From Umezawaea endophytica (GTDB taxonomy: Bacteria > Actinomycetota > Actinomycetes > Mycobacteriales > Pseudonocardiaceae): a stretch of DNA of 64,000 nt. Position 1 is the first letter of the stretch. Every line of letters starts with the position of its first letter. The stretch is from contig NZ_JANYMP010000004.1 of the NCBI RefSeq assembly GCF_025061645.1, positions 59,463 to 123,462 on the forward strand, written 5' to 3'. The notes beneath the pieces were generated by a model, which worked only from the letters and a program-made list of their open reading frames with translations, did no database searches and was not told the origin of the DNA. Made by a program: the position numbers and the translations under genes. Positions 28,017-35,600 of the stretch are shown here, piece after piece.

Positions 28017-28954
28017 CCGCTGTGCTCGCACCGGTGCCACCGCCGCCGGTGCGGGAGCGGCGGCGGCCGGGCGCCCCCGCCCGCACGGCCGACCACCTCG
28101 CGGGCTGGGGGTTCGCCGCTCCGGCAGTGGTGCTGATCGGGCTGTTCGGGCTGGTGCCCGTGGTGTGGTCGTTCGTGCTCTCCTTCCAGCACACGGACCT
28201 CACGTCGCCCGGCACGTTCGCGGGTGGCGAGAACTACGCGAAGCTCGTCGCCGACCCGCTGTTCTGGGAGGCCGCCCGCCGGACCCTGCTGTACGCGGTG
28301 CTGTTCGTGCCGCTCACGATGGCGCTCGCGCTGCCGATCGCGGTGCTGCTCAACCAGAAGGTCCGCGGCATCACCCTCTACCGGATGGCCGTGTTCGTGC
28401 CTCTGGTGACCTCGACCGTCGCCACCGGCATCATCTTCGGCTGGCTGGCCAACCCGCAGTTCGGGCTCGTCAACGCGCTGCTGTCCGAGGTCGGCCTGCC
28501 GAAGCAGGGCTTCTTCCAGGACCCCGGCCAGGCGCTGTACGCGGTGGTCGCCATGACGGTGTGGGGCTGGCTCGGCTTCGCGGTGATCATCTTCCTGGCC
28601 GCGTTGCAGAACGTCCCCAAGGACCTGATCGAGGCCTCCGCGCTCGACGGGTGCGGACGGGTCCAGTCGTTCTGGCACGTGGAACTGCCGCAGGTCGCCC
28701 CCGCGTCCGGGTTCCTGCTGGTGTGGCTGACGATCAACGGCCTCCAGCTCTTCGACGCGGTCTACGTCACCACCAAGGGCGGCCCGCTGCGCGCGACCAC
28801 CCTGCTCGTCTACCACCTGTACAACGAGGCGTTCGTCAGCTTCGACGGCGGCTACGCCGCGGCCATCGGGTGCGTGGTCTTCCTGGTGATCCTGGTGTTC
28901 ACCGTCGTCCAGTTGCGGTTCAACCGCCGAACGTCGCACTTCGAGGTCCGATGA
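28013..28954 (+). CDS. Sugar ABC transporter permease (MalF/UgpA type)
   Basis: A 313-residue membrane protein with six hydrophobic segments. The EAA loop EASALDGCGRVQSFWHVELP near residue 205 docks the ATPase. It starts with GTG overlapping the binding-protein stop (GTGA) and ends overlapping the next permease (ATGA). The N-terminal 30 residues are Pro/Arg-rich and cytoplasmic. No ATPase gene is in the locus; in actinomycetes a shared MsiK-type ATPase usually energises such importers. Confidence 0.93.
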   Translation: MTAVLAPVPPPPVRERRRPGAPARTADHLAGWGFAAPAVVLIGLFGLVPVVWSFVLSFQHTDLTSPGTFAGGENYAKLVADPLFWEAARRTLLYAVLFVPLTMALALPIAVLLNQKVRGITLYRMAVFVPLVTSTVATGIIFGWLANPQFGLVNALLSEVGLPKQGFFQDPGQALYAVVAMTVWGWLGFAVIIFLAALQNVPKDLIEASALDGCGRVQSFWHVELPQVAPASGFLLVWLTINGLQLFDAVYVTTKGGPLRATTLLVYHLYNEAFVSFDGGYAAAIGCVVFLVILVFTVVQLRFNRRTSHFEVR

Positions 28955-29772
28955 CCACCCTCCGGTTCCGCCGTCCCAGCGCGCTGCACCTGGTCCTGCT
29001 GCCGCTGTCGCTCGTCATGGTCGCGCCGCTGGTGTGGATGGTGCTGGTGTCGTTCTCCACCCAGGCGGAGTCGCGGCGCTTCCCGCCCGGCCTGCCCAGC
29101 GGGCTGGAGTGGGGCAACTACGCCGCCGCCCTGCGCGACGCCCCGCTGGGGTCGTGGCTGGTCAACAGTTCCGTGGTGTCGGTCGTCTGCGTCGTCGGCA
29201 ACCTGGTGCTCTGCTCGCTGGCGGGCTACGCCTTCGCGCGCGTCCGCTTCCTCGGGAGCCGGGTCGCGTTCGTGGCCATCCTCGCGACGCTCATGGTGCC
29301 GTTCCAGATCGTCATGCTGCCGCTGCTGATCATGGTCCGCTCGGTGGGGCTCACCGACACGCTCGGCGCGCTGATCGCGCCGAACCTCGCCACCGCGTTC
29401 GGCGTGTTCCTGATGCGGCAGTTCTTCATGACCGTGCCGCGGGAACTGGAGGAGGCCGCGCGGATCGACGGTGCGGGCAGGCTGCGGATCCTGGCGCAGG
29501 TGCTGCTCCCGCTGATGCGCCCGACCCTGGCCACGCTCGCCGTGCTGACGTTCCTCCAGACGTGGAACGACTTCCTGTGGCCGCTGATCGCCATCCAGAG
29601 CCCGGAGAGCATGACCGTCCAGATCGGACTCCAGAGCTTCCAGGGCGCCCACACGACGAACTGGCCGAAGCTCATGGCGGGGACGGTGCTCAGCCAGTTG
29701 CCCGTGCTGATCGTGTTCTTCGTGGCGCAGCGGTTCTTCGTGCGGTCCGTGGCCTCCGTGGGCATCAAGTAG
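28951..29772 (+). CDS. Sugar ABC transporter permease (MalG/UgpE type)
   Basis: A 273-residue membrane protein with six hydrophobic segments and the EAA motif EEAARIDGAGRLRILAQVLLP near residue 170. QTWNDFLWPLI is typical of the second permease of carbohydrate uptake 1 systems. It pairs with the preceding permease. A hairpin 13 bases after the stop probably ends the importer transcript before the catabolic operon. Confidence 0.93.
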   Translation: MTTLRFRRPSALHLVLLPLSLVMVAPLVWMVLVSFSTQAESRRFPPGLPSGLEWGNYAAALRDAPLGSWLVNSSVVSVVCVVGNLVLCSLAGYAFARVRFLGSRVAFVAILATLMVPFQIVMLPLLIMVRSVGLTDTLGALIAPNLATAFGVFLMRQFFMTVPRELEEAARIDGAGRLRILAQVLLPLMRPTLATLAVLTFLQTWNDFLWPLIAIQSPESMTVQIGLQSFQGAHTTNWPKLMAGTVLSQLPVLIVFFVAQRFFVRSVASVGIK

Positions 29773-29784
29773 CCGCACCCGACC

Positions 29785-29818
29785 AGGCCGGGACGGGCAC
29801 CGTGCCCCGTTCCGGCCT
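29785..29818 (+). terminator. Imperfect hairpin terminator
   Basis: Arms AGGCCGGGACGGGCAC and GTGCCCCGTTCCGGCCT pair over 16 bp with one mismatch and one bulged base. Confidence 0.65.
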
Positions 29819-29860
29819 TCGGCATGCCTTGACCAGGGAAAACGAGCCTTACCCATCAAA

Positions 29861-29889
29861 CGCTCAGGCTTATTGCTTGGTTGTGAGCG
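29861..29889. promoter_or_regulatory. Inverted operator CGCTCA-N17-TGAGCG (catabolic operon promoter)
   Basis: CGCTCA (29861-29866) and TGAGCG (29884-29889) match, in sequence and 17-base spacing, the element before the GH114 gene. The right arm continues as TGAGCGATCGTGCTAGAAA; its CTAGAAA part could be the -10 region. AGCGATCGT also recurs at 33896-33904 ahead of the DeoR gene. The site lies 20-48 bases before the SIS start, suited to repression. Confidence 0.72.
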
Positions 29890-29908
29890 ATCGTGCTAGA
29901 AAGCTTTC

Positions 29909-30835
29909 ATGCGCGCACAGCCCCAGCCCGGACAGCTCCACACCGCGAGCGAGATCGCCACCCAGCCCGCCTGCTGGCGTCGAGCGGTCGAGGTGGCCGC
30001 CGCGCCCGCGACCGCCGCGGCCCTGCCCCAGCGGGGCGAGCGCGTCGCCGTGATCGGGTGCGGCACGTCGTTGTTCATGGCGCAGGCCTACGCCCGGCTG
30101 CGCGAGGACGCGGGCCACGGCGAGACCGACGCGTTCGCCGCGTCGGAACTGCCCGCGGGCCGCGTCTACGACCGCGTCCTCGCGCTCACCAGGTCGGGCA
30201 CGACCACCGAGGTCATCGAGGTGCTCGACCGGCTGCGAGAGGACTCGCCCGCGCTGCCGACGACGGCCGTCGTGGCCGATCCGGACACCCCGGTGGTGGC
30301 GCTGGCGGGCGCCGTCGTCGTGCTCGACTTCGCCGACGAGCGGTCCGTCGTGCAGACGCGGTTCGCCACCACGGCCGTCGCGCTGCTGCGCGCCCACCTC
30401 GGCGAGGACCTGGACCAGGCCGTCGCGGACGCCGAACTGGCGCTGGAGGAGCCGCTGCCCGCCGGGGTCGCTCAGAGGGAGCAGTTCACATTCCTGGGCG
30501 GCGGGTGGACCACCGGGCTCGCCGCGGAGGCCGCGCTGAAGATGCGCGAGGCGTCCCTGAGCTGGACCGAGTCCTACCCGGCCGCGGAGTACCGGCACGG
30601 CCCCATCGCCATCACCGACGACCGCTCGGCGGTGTGGGTGCTCGGCACGCCGCCCGAGGGCCTCGACCGGCAGGTCGGCGCCACCGGGGGCCTGTGGGTC
30701 GCGCGGGACCGGGACCCGCTGGCCGAACTCGTCTCCGTCCACAGGCTGGCCGTGGAGGTCGCGCTGGGCAAGGGGCTCAACCCCGACACCCCGCGCCACC
30801 TGACCCGGTCGGTCATCCTGCGCAGCACGGCCTGA
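29909..30835 (+). CDS. SIS-domain sugar-phosphate isomerase/deaminase (AgaS-like)
   Basis: A 308-residue protein with two SIS domains. GCGTSLFMAQAYARL (about residues 50-64) and LTRSGTTTEVIEVLDRL (about 91-107) form the first; the second contains ALKMREASLSWTESYPAAEYRHGP (about 210-233), diagnostic for the GlmS-C/AgaS/FrlB group. AgaS converts galactosamine-6-phosphate to tagatose-6-phosphate and ammonia. That fits the kinase and aldolase genes that follow. Deglycases for other amino sugars are the alternative. It is the first gene of a five-gene run. Confidence 0.82.
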   Translation: MRAQPQPGQLHTASEIATQPACWRRAVEVAAAPATAAALPQRGERVAVIGCGTSLFMAQAYARLREDAGHGETDAFAASELPAGRVYDRVLALTRSGTTTEVIEVLDRLREDSPALPTTAVVADPDTPVVALAGAVVVLDFADERSVVQTRFATTAVALLRAHLGEDLDQAVADAELALEEPLPAGVAQREQFTFLGGGWTTGLAAEAALKMREASLSWTESYPAAEYRHGPIAITDDRSAVWVLGTPPEGLDRQVGATGGLWVARDRDPLAELVSVHRLAVEVALGKGLNPDTPRHLTRSVILRSTA

Positions 30836-30840
30836 TCGCC

Positions 30841-31725
30841 GTGCGGACGCTCACCGTTACGCTCAACGCGGCCCTCGACGTGACGTACCCGGTCGACCGG
30901 CTCGCCGCGGGCGCCACCCACCGGGTCGGCGACCCCGCCGTCCGGGCTGGCGGCAAGGGCGTCAACGTCGCCAGGGTCCTGCGGCGCCTCGACGTGGCGG
31001 TCGTCGCGACCGGGCTGGCGGGCGGCTGCTCCGGCGCGCTGCTGCGGGCCGACCTCGTGGCGGCGGGCGTTCCCGAGGCGATGTTCCCGATCGAGGGGGA
31101 GACCCGGCGAACCGTGGCCGTGGTCGAGCGGTCCGGCGAGGCCACGATGTTCGCCGAACCGGGGCCGTCGGTGACGGCGGAGGAGTGGGCCGGGTTCGTC
31201 CGGCACTACCGCGACCTGCTCGCCGGGGTCGACCTCGTGGTGCTGTCCGGTTCGCTGCCGAGGGGAGTGCCGCCGGACGCCTACGCCACCCTCGTCCGGG
31301 CGGCCGACGTCCCGGTGCTGCTGGACGCCGACGGACCGCCGCTGGCGGCGGGCGCCGCGGCCGGACCGGCGGTGATCACGCCGAACCGGCTGGAACTCCG
31401 CGCGGCCACGGGCTCCGGCCCGCTGTCGCTGGGCGCGGACGCCGCCGTGGTGTCCGACGGCCCGGCCGGGATGACGGCCTACACCCGCGGCGGGGTGTGG
31501 ACCGCCGAGCCGCCCGAGCGGGTCGTCGGCAACCCGACCGGCGCCGGGGACGCCGCCGTGGCCGCGCTGGTCGCCTGCTGGCACCTGCCGTGGCCCGAAC
31601 GGCTGGCGAACGCGGTCGCGCTGTCGGCCGCCGCCGTGCGCTCCCCGCTGGCCGGGGACTTCGACCAGGACTTCTACGAGAGCCGCAAGGCGTCCGTTCT
31701 GCCGCGACGAGTCACCGAGGACTAG
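30841..31725 (+). CDS. PfkB-family 1-phosphofructokinase / tagatose-6-phosphate kinase
   Basis: A 294-residue ribokinase-fold enzyme of the FruK/LacC branch. GGKGVNVARVLRRL (about residues 39-52) is the PfkB signature 1, and NPTGAGDAA holds catalytic D237. The start is GTG 30841, five bases after the SIS stop. Between an AgaS-like isomerase and a tagatose-bisphosphate-type aldolase, phosphorylation of tagatose-6-phosphate is the most coherent role. FruK-type activity on fructose-1-phosphate cannot be excluded by sequence alone. Confidence 0.83.
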   Translation: MRTLTVTLNAALDVTYPVDRLAAGATHRVGDPAVRAGGKGVNVARVLRRLDVAVVATGLAGGCSGALLRADLVAAGVPEAMFPIEGETRRTVAVVERSGEATMFAEPGPSVTAEEWAGFVRHYRDLLAGVDLVVLSGSLPRGVPPDAYATLVRAADVPVLLDADGPPLAAGAAAGPAVITPNRLELRAATGSGPLSLGADAAVVSDGPAGMTAYTRGGVWTAEPPERVVGNPTGAGDAAVAALVACWHLPWPERLANAVALSAAAVRSPLAGDFDQDFYESRKASVLPRRVTED

Positions 31726-31728
31726 AAG

Positions 31729-32553
31729 ATGCCATTGGTTCCGCTCCGGGAGTTGCTCGGCGGGTCCGCGCCCACCGCCGCGTTCAACGTGATCCAGATC
31801 GAGCACGCGGAGGCCATCGCCGCCGCCGCGGACGAGACGGGAGCGCCCGTGGTGCTCCAGATCAGCGAGAACGCCGTCCGCTACCACGGTTCGCTCGCCC
31901 CGATCGGCCGGGCGGCGCTCGCCATCGCCGACGCGGCGGCGTCGCCCGTGGCCGTGCACCTCGACCACGCGACATCGGAGGACCTGATCCGCGAAGCCGT
32001 GGACCTGGGGTTCGGCTCGGTGATGTTCGACGGGTCCGCGCTCGGGCACGACGAGAACGTCGCCCGCACGGCCGAGGTGGTGCGCCGGTGCCACGGCCGC
32101 GGCGTCGCGGTCGAGGCCGAACTGGGGGAGATCGGCGGCAAGAACGGCGTGCACGAACCGGGGGTGCGCACCGATCCCCACGAGGCCGCCCGGTACGTCG
32201 AGGCGACCGGGGTCGACGCGCTCGCCGTGGCGGTCGGCTCGTCGCACGCGATGCTGACCCGCGACGCGACCCTGGACTTCGACCTGATCGCCCTGCTGCA
32301 CGCCGCGGTTCCCGTGCCGCTGGTGCTGCACGGCTCGTCCGGGGTGTCCGACGAGCACCTGGCCGAGGCGGTCCGCGCGGGGATGCGGAAGATCAACATC
32401 GCCACCCAGTTGAACAAGTACTTCACCGCGGCGATCAGGGCCGGGCTCGTCGACGACCCGGTGCTCGTCGACCCCCGGCGCTACCTGGGCGCCGGCCGGG
32501 AAGCCATGACCGCCGAGGTGGCTCGGCTCATCCGCGTGCTGGAAGGTCGGTAA
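31729..32553 (+). CDS. Class II fructose/tagatose-bisphosphate aldolase (GatY/KbaY type)
   Basis: A 274-residue zinc aldolase. HLDHA (H77, D79, H80) supplies zinc and proton-shuttle residues, and further signature segments are EAELGEIGGKNG, LVLHGSSGVSDE and KINIATQLN. Length fits GatY/KbaY rather than the longer FbaA. It would split tagatose-1,6-bisphosphate into dihydroxyacetone phosphate and glyceraldehyde-3-phosphate, closing the galactosamine pathway. The stop overlaps the next start (TAATG). Confidence 0.88.
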   Translation: MPLVPLRELLGGSAPTAAFNVIQIEHAEAIAAAADETGAPVVLQISENAVRYHGSLAPIGRAALAIADAAASPVAVHLDHATSEDLIREAVDLGFGSVMFDGSALGHDENVARTAEVVRRCHGRGVAVEAELGEIGGKNGVHEPGVRTDPHEAARYVEATGVDALAVAVGSSHAMLTRDATLDFDLIALLHAAVPVPLVLHGSSGVSDEHLAEAVRAGMRKINIATQLNKYFTAAIRAGLVDDPVLVDPRRYLGAGREAMTAEVARLIRVLEGR

Positions 32554-33863
32554 TGGTCACCATCTCGTTCGTCGGCGCGGGCTCCGTCGAGTTCACCCGC
32601 CAGCTCCTCCGCGACCTACTGACGTTCCCCGACCTCCCCGACCTGACCATCTCCCTGCACGACATCGACGCCGAACGGCTCGCGGTCGCCGAGGCGCTGG
32701 CCCGCCACACCGCCGAGCTGGTCGGGGCGAAACCCCGCGTCCTCTCCTCGTCGTCCCGCCGCGCGGCGCTCGAAGGCGCGGACTTCGTGGTCAACATGGT
32801 CGCGGTCGGCGGGCACGCCGCCACCCTGACCGACTTCGACGTGCCCGAGTCGTTCGGGATCAGGCAGACCATCGGCGACACGCTCGGCATCGGCGGCATC
32901 TTCCGGGCCCTGCGCACGTTCCCGCTGCTCGACGGGCTGGCCGCGGACGTGCTCGCGGTGTGCCCGGACGCCTGGCTGCTCAACTACACCAACCCGATGG
33001 CGATGAACCTCCAGTACCTCGCCGCCACCGCGCCGCGGGTGAAGGCCGTCGGGCTGTGCCACTCCGTCTACTGGACCGTCCGCGACCTCAGCGCGCTCGT
33101 CGGGGTGCCGCACGAGGAGGTCGACGTCCTGTCCGCGGGCGTCAACCACCAGGCCTGGATCCTGCGCTGGGAGCACGAGGGCCGCGACCTCTACCCGGCG
33201 CTGGACGCCGCCATCGCCGCCGACCCCGAGCTGGCCCGGCGGGTGCGCGTCGACCTGTACCGCAGGCTCGGCCGCTACCCGACGGAGACCAGCGAGCACT
33301 CGTCGGAGTACGTGCCCTGGTACCTGCGGCACGACTCCGAGGTCGAACGGCTGCGCATCCCGGTGCGCGACTACGTCGGGATCAGCGCGGCGAACCTCGC
33401 CGAGTACCAGGGGCTGCGCGACCGGATCGCCGGGGGCGGCTCCCCGCTGCCGGTGCCGGACGAGGACGCCGTCGAGTACGCCCCGCAGGTCGTGCACAGC
33501 CTGGTGACCGGCACGCCCCGCACCATCCAGGTGACCACCGCCAACCACGGCCTGATCGACAACCTGCCCGCCGGAGCGGCCGTGGAGGTGCCCGCGACGC
33601 TCGACCGGCTCGGCGTGCACCCGCACCACGTCGGCGCGCTCCCGCCGCAGCTCGCCGCGCTCAACCGGAGCTTCCTGAACGTGGTCGAGCTGACCGTGGC
33701 CGCGGCGGTGGAGGGCGACCCCGCCCACGTCCGGCACGCCGCGATGAGCGACCCGGCGACCGCCGCGGCCCTCACCCTCGACCGGATCTGGGACCTGTGC
33801 GCGGCGATGACCGCCGCGCACGGCGACCTGCTGCCGCCCGCCCTGCGAGCGGAGGTGCGATAA
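32553..33863 (+). CDS. GH4 NAD-dependent alpha-glycosidase (alpha-galactosidase-like)
   Basis: A 436-residue GH4 enzyme. The N-terminal Rossmann segment VTISFVGAGSVEFTRQLLRD binds NAD. Metal ligands C169 and H170 (GLCHSV) and H199 (GVNHQ) are present, and NYTNPMAM is conserved. GH4 enzymes oxidise the sugar C3 and eliminate the aglycone with NAD and Mn. The MelA-like start suggests a free, non-phosphorylated alpha-galactoside-type substrate. Here cytoplasmic alpha-galactosaminide oligomers taken up by the importer are the likely target, which would be a new specificity for the family. Confidence 0.88.
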   Translation: MVTISFVGAGSVEFTRQLLRDLLTFPDLPDLTISLHDIDAERLAVAEALARHTAELVGAKPRVLSSSSRRAALEGADFVVNMVAVGGHAATLTDFDVPESFGIRQTIGDTLGIGGIFRALRTFPLLDGLAADVLAVCPDAWLLNYTNPMAMNLQYLAATAPRVKAVGLCHSVYWTVRDLSALVGVPHEEVDVLSAGVNHQAWILRWEHEGRDLYPALDAAIAADPELARRVRVDLYRRLGRYPTETSEHSSEYVPWYLRHDSEVERLRIPVRDYVGISAANLAEYQGLRDRIAGGGSPLPVPDEDAVEYAPQVVHSLVTGTPRTIQVTTANHGLIDNLPAGAAVEVPATLDRLGVHPHHVGALPPQLAALNRSFLNVVELTVAAAVEGDPAHVRHAAMSDPATAAALTLDRIWDLCAAMTAAHGDLLPPALRAEVR

Positions 33864-33917
33864 CGCGCACGAGCCGTGCGTGCTTCGACCTGAAAAGCGA
33901 TCGTACGGGCATCCTCC

Positions 33918-34697
33918 ATGAACTATGGTGAGCGAATGCGTCAGCAACAACGGCTTTCCGCCATCCTCGAACGGTTGGCGGACACCGGTTCCGTGAGCGT
34001 GGTCGACCTCTCCAGCGACCTGGGGGCGTCCGTCGCCTCGATCCGGCGCGACCTCCAGTCGCTGGAGGAGCAGCAGTTGCTCAAGCGCACGCACGGCGGC
34101 GCGATAGCGGCCGAGGTCATCTACGAGCTGCCGATGCGCTACCGGGTCGGCCGCCGCGAGCAGGAGAAGCGGCAGATCGCCGAGGCGGCGGCCCAGCGGG
34201 TCGACGAGTCCGTGCACTCGGTCGGCCTCAACGGCGGCACCACGACCACCGAACTGGCCCGGCTGCTCGCCACCGGCCGTTCGCTGAAGGTCGTGACGAA
34301 CGCGCTCAACATCGCCGCGGACCTCTCCGTCCGCCCCATGATCGACCTGGTGGTCACCGGCGGCGGCGTCCGCCCGGAGACCTACGAGCTGGTGGGCCCG
34401 ATCGCCGACCGCGCGCTGGCGGGCATCAGCCTCGACGTGGTGTTCCTCGGCGTCGACGGCATCGACGTGCGCGGCGGCATCAGCACGCACGACTCGGTGG
34501 AGGCGCAGACCGACCACTGCCTGATGAAGACCGCCGACCAGGTGGTCGTACTGGCCGACGGCTCGAAGATCGGCAAGCGGGCGTTCTCCCGGATCGCCGA
34601 CATCAGCGAGGTCACCGTCGTGATCACCGATTCGAGCGCGTCCCCCGAGGGCGTCGACCGGCTCCGCGCGGCGGGCGTGGAGGTCGTGGTCGTCTGA
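33918..34697 (+). CDS. DeoR-family transcriptional repressor (AgaR-like)
   Basis: A 259-residue regulator. The helix-turn-helix VSVVDLSSDLGASVASIRRDL (about 28-48) and the sugar-phosphate-sensing DeoRC domain (GLNGGTTTTELARLL; FLGVDGID; VVVLADGSKIGKRAF) are complete. ATG 33918 has no clear ribosome site; ATG 33936, giving MRQQQRLSAI, may be the true start since a GGTGAG lies upstream. It closes the amino-sugar locus and probably binds the CGCTCA-N17-TGAGCG sites, released by a pathway sugar phosphate. Confidence 0.9.
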   Translation: MNYGERMRQQQRLSAILERLADTGSVSVVDLSSDLGASVASIRRDLQSLEEQQLLKRTHGGAIAAEVIYELPMRYRVGRREQEKRQIAEAAAQRVDESVHSVGLNGGTTTTELARLLATGRSLKVVTNALNIAADLSVRPMIDLVVTGGGVRPETYELVGPIADRALAGISLDVVFLGVDGIDVRGGISTHDSVEAQTDHCLMKTADQVVVLADGSKIGKRAFSRIADISEVTVVITDSSASPEGVDRLRAAGVEVVVV

Positions 34698-34703
34698 GCG
34701 CGG

Positions 34704-35258
34704 TCAGCCACCTCCCTTGATGTTGTTCAGCGCGATCTCGGCGACCTGCTTCGACACCGCGCACGGCGTCGCGTAGTCGGCGGAGGTCTCGTCGTCCACG
34801 TCCACCTGGATCTCGAACGCGGCCTCGTCGGCGATGCCGACCACGGTCGCGCAGGTGCCCGTGGTGCCCTCTCCGGTGTCGCGGTCGACGGCCGGGTAGG
34901 CGGCGACCTCCGTCGGCCGGAAGTAGGGGAAGGCGCCCTTGGCGGCGTACACCCGCGCCAGGCCCTGCGACTCGCCGAACAGCGAGATGCCGATGGTCGT
35001 GGCCTTGGACGAGCCGTCGCTCCACCGGCAGCGGCCCGCGAACTGCTCGGGGTCCGGTGTGCCGGGCCCGCTGATGCCCAGCGAGTCGAGCTGGTCGACG
35101 CCGAAGACCCGGCAGGGCTTGCCGGTGAACTTCGCCAGGCTCAGCGGCGGCACCTCCAGCTTCGGCACGTCGCCCTTCGGCGCGGCGGTGGACGCGGACG
35201 TGCAGGCGGACAGAGCGCCCGCCGCGGTCACGATGATCGCGAGGTTCGCGAACTTCAC
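34704..35258 (-). CDS. DUF3558-type lipoprotein
   Basis: A 184-residue lipoprotein. Lipobox LSAC places the lipid on C18. The mature domain has CRVFGVDQLDSLGI, CRWSD and a distal Cys (ATPCAVSKQVAEIALNN), the usual pattern of DUF3558 proteins in Pseudonocardiales and mycobacteria. The start is GTG 35258 after GGAGGTGAGA. It converges on the DeoR gene with only six bases between stops. The function of this surface family is unknown. Confidence 0.85.
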   Translation of the reverse strand: MKFANLAIIVTAAGALSACTSASTAAPKGDVPKLEVPPLSLAKFTGKPCRVFGVDQLDSLGISGPGTPDPEQFAGRCRWSDGSSKATTIGISLFGESQGLARVYAAKGAFPYFRPTEVAAYPAVDRDTGEGTTGTCATVVGIADEAAFEIQVDVDDETSADYATPCAVSKQVAEIALNNIKGGG

Positions 35259-35600
35259 GGCTCTCACCTCCGGGTGGTCCCGCTCAGTCCTACGGATCGG
35301 GCCGGTCCGCGGTTCAGCACCGGTACCCGCGTGTCGGGGACGGTGGTTTCCCCTGGCGGCGCACGGGGAACACAGGGGTGTTCGGCGACGGCGGGCCCGA
35401 CCGGGTGTGTGGTCGTCGTGAGCGGACCGGAGTCGCGCGGGTGCTCGCCGTGGTCGCGCGCGGGCACCGGCGGGGTTCCCGACCGGGGAACGGGCGGACT
35501 TGTGCCCTGGTGGTTCGGAAAACTGTCGGACCCTCCGGATAGTCTCCCGGTACCGCCCATCGCAAGCGCGTCCGCAATCCACGACCGGGAGATTGACCCT
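35259..35600. other. Gene-free region upstream of parE
   Basis: A 342-base gap between the divergent DUF3558 and parE genes. The parE frame stays open through it, but the conserved ParE start lies at 35601, so it is probably leader and promoter sequence. I see no strong hairpin or known regulatory motif in it. Confidence 0.5.

Noticed and set aside
26730..29772. Missing ATPase as a sign that the importer is broken
   Set aside because: Many actinomycete sugar importers share one MsiK-type ATPase encoded elsewhere.
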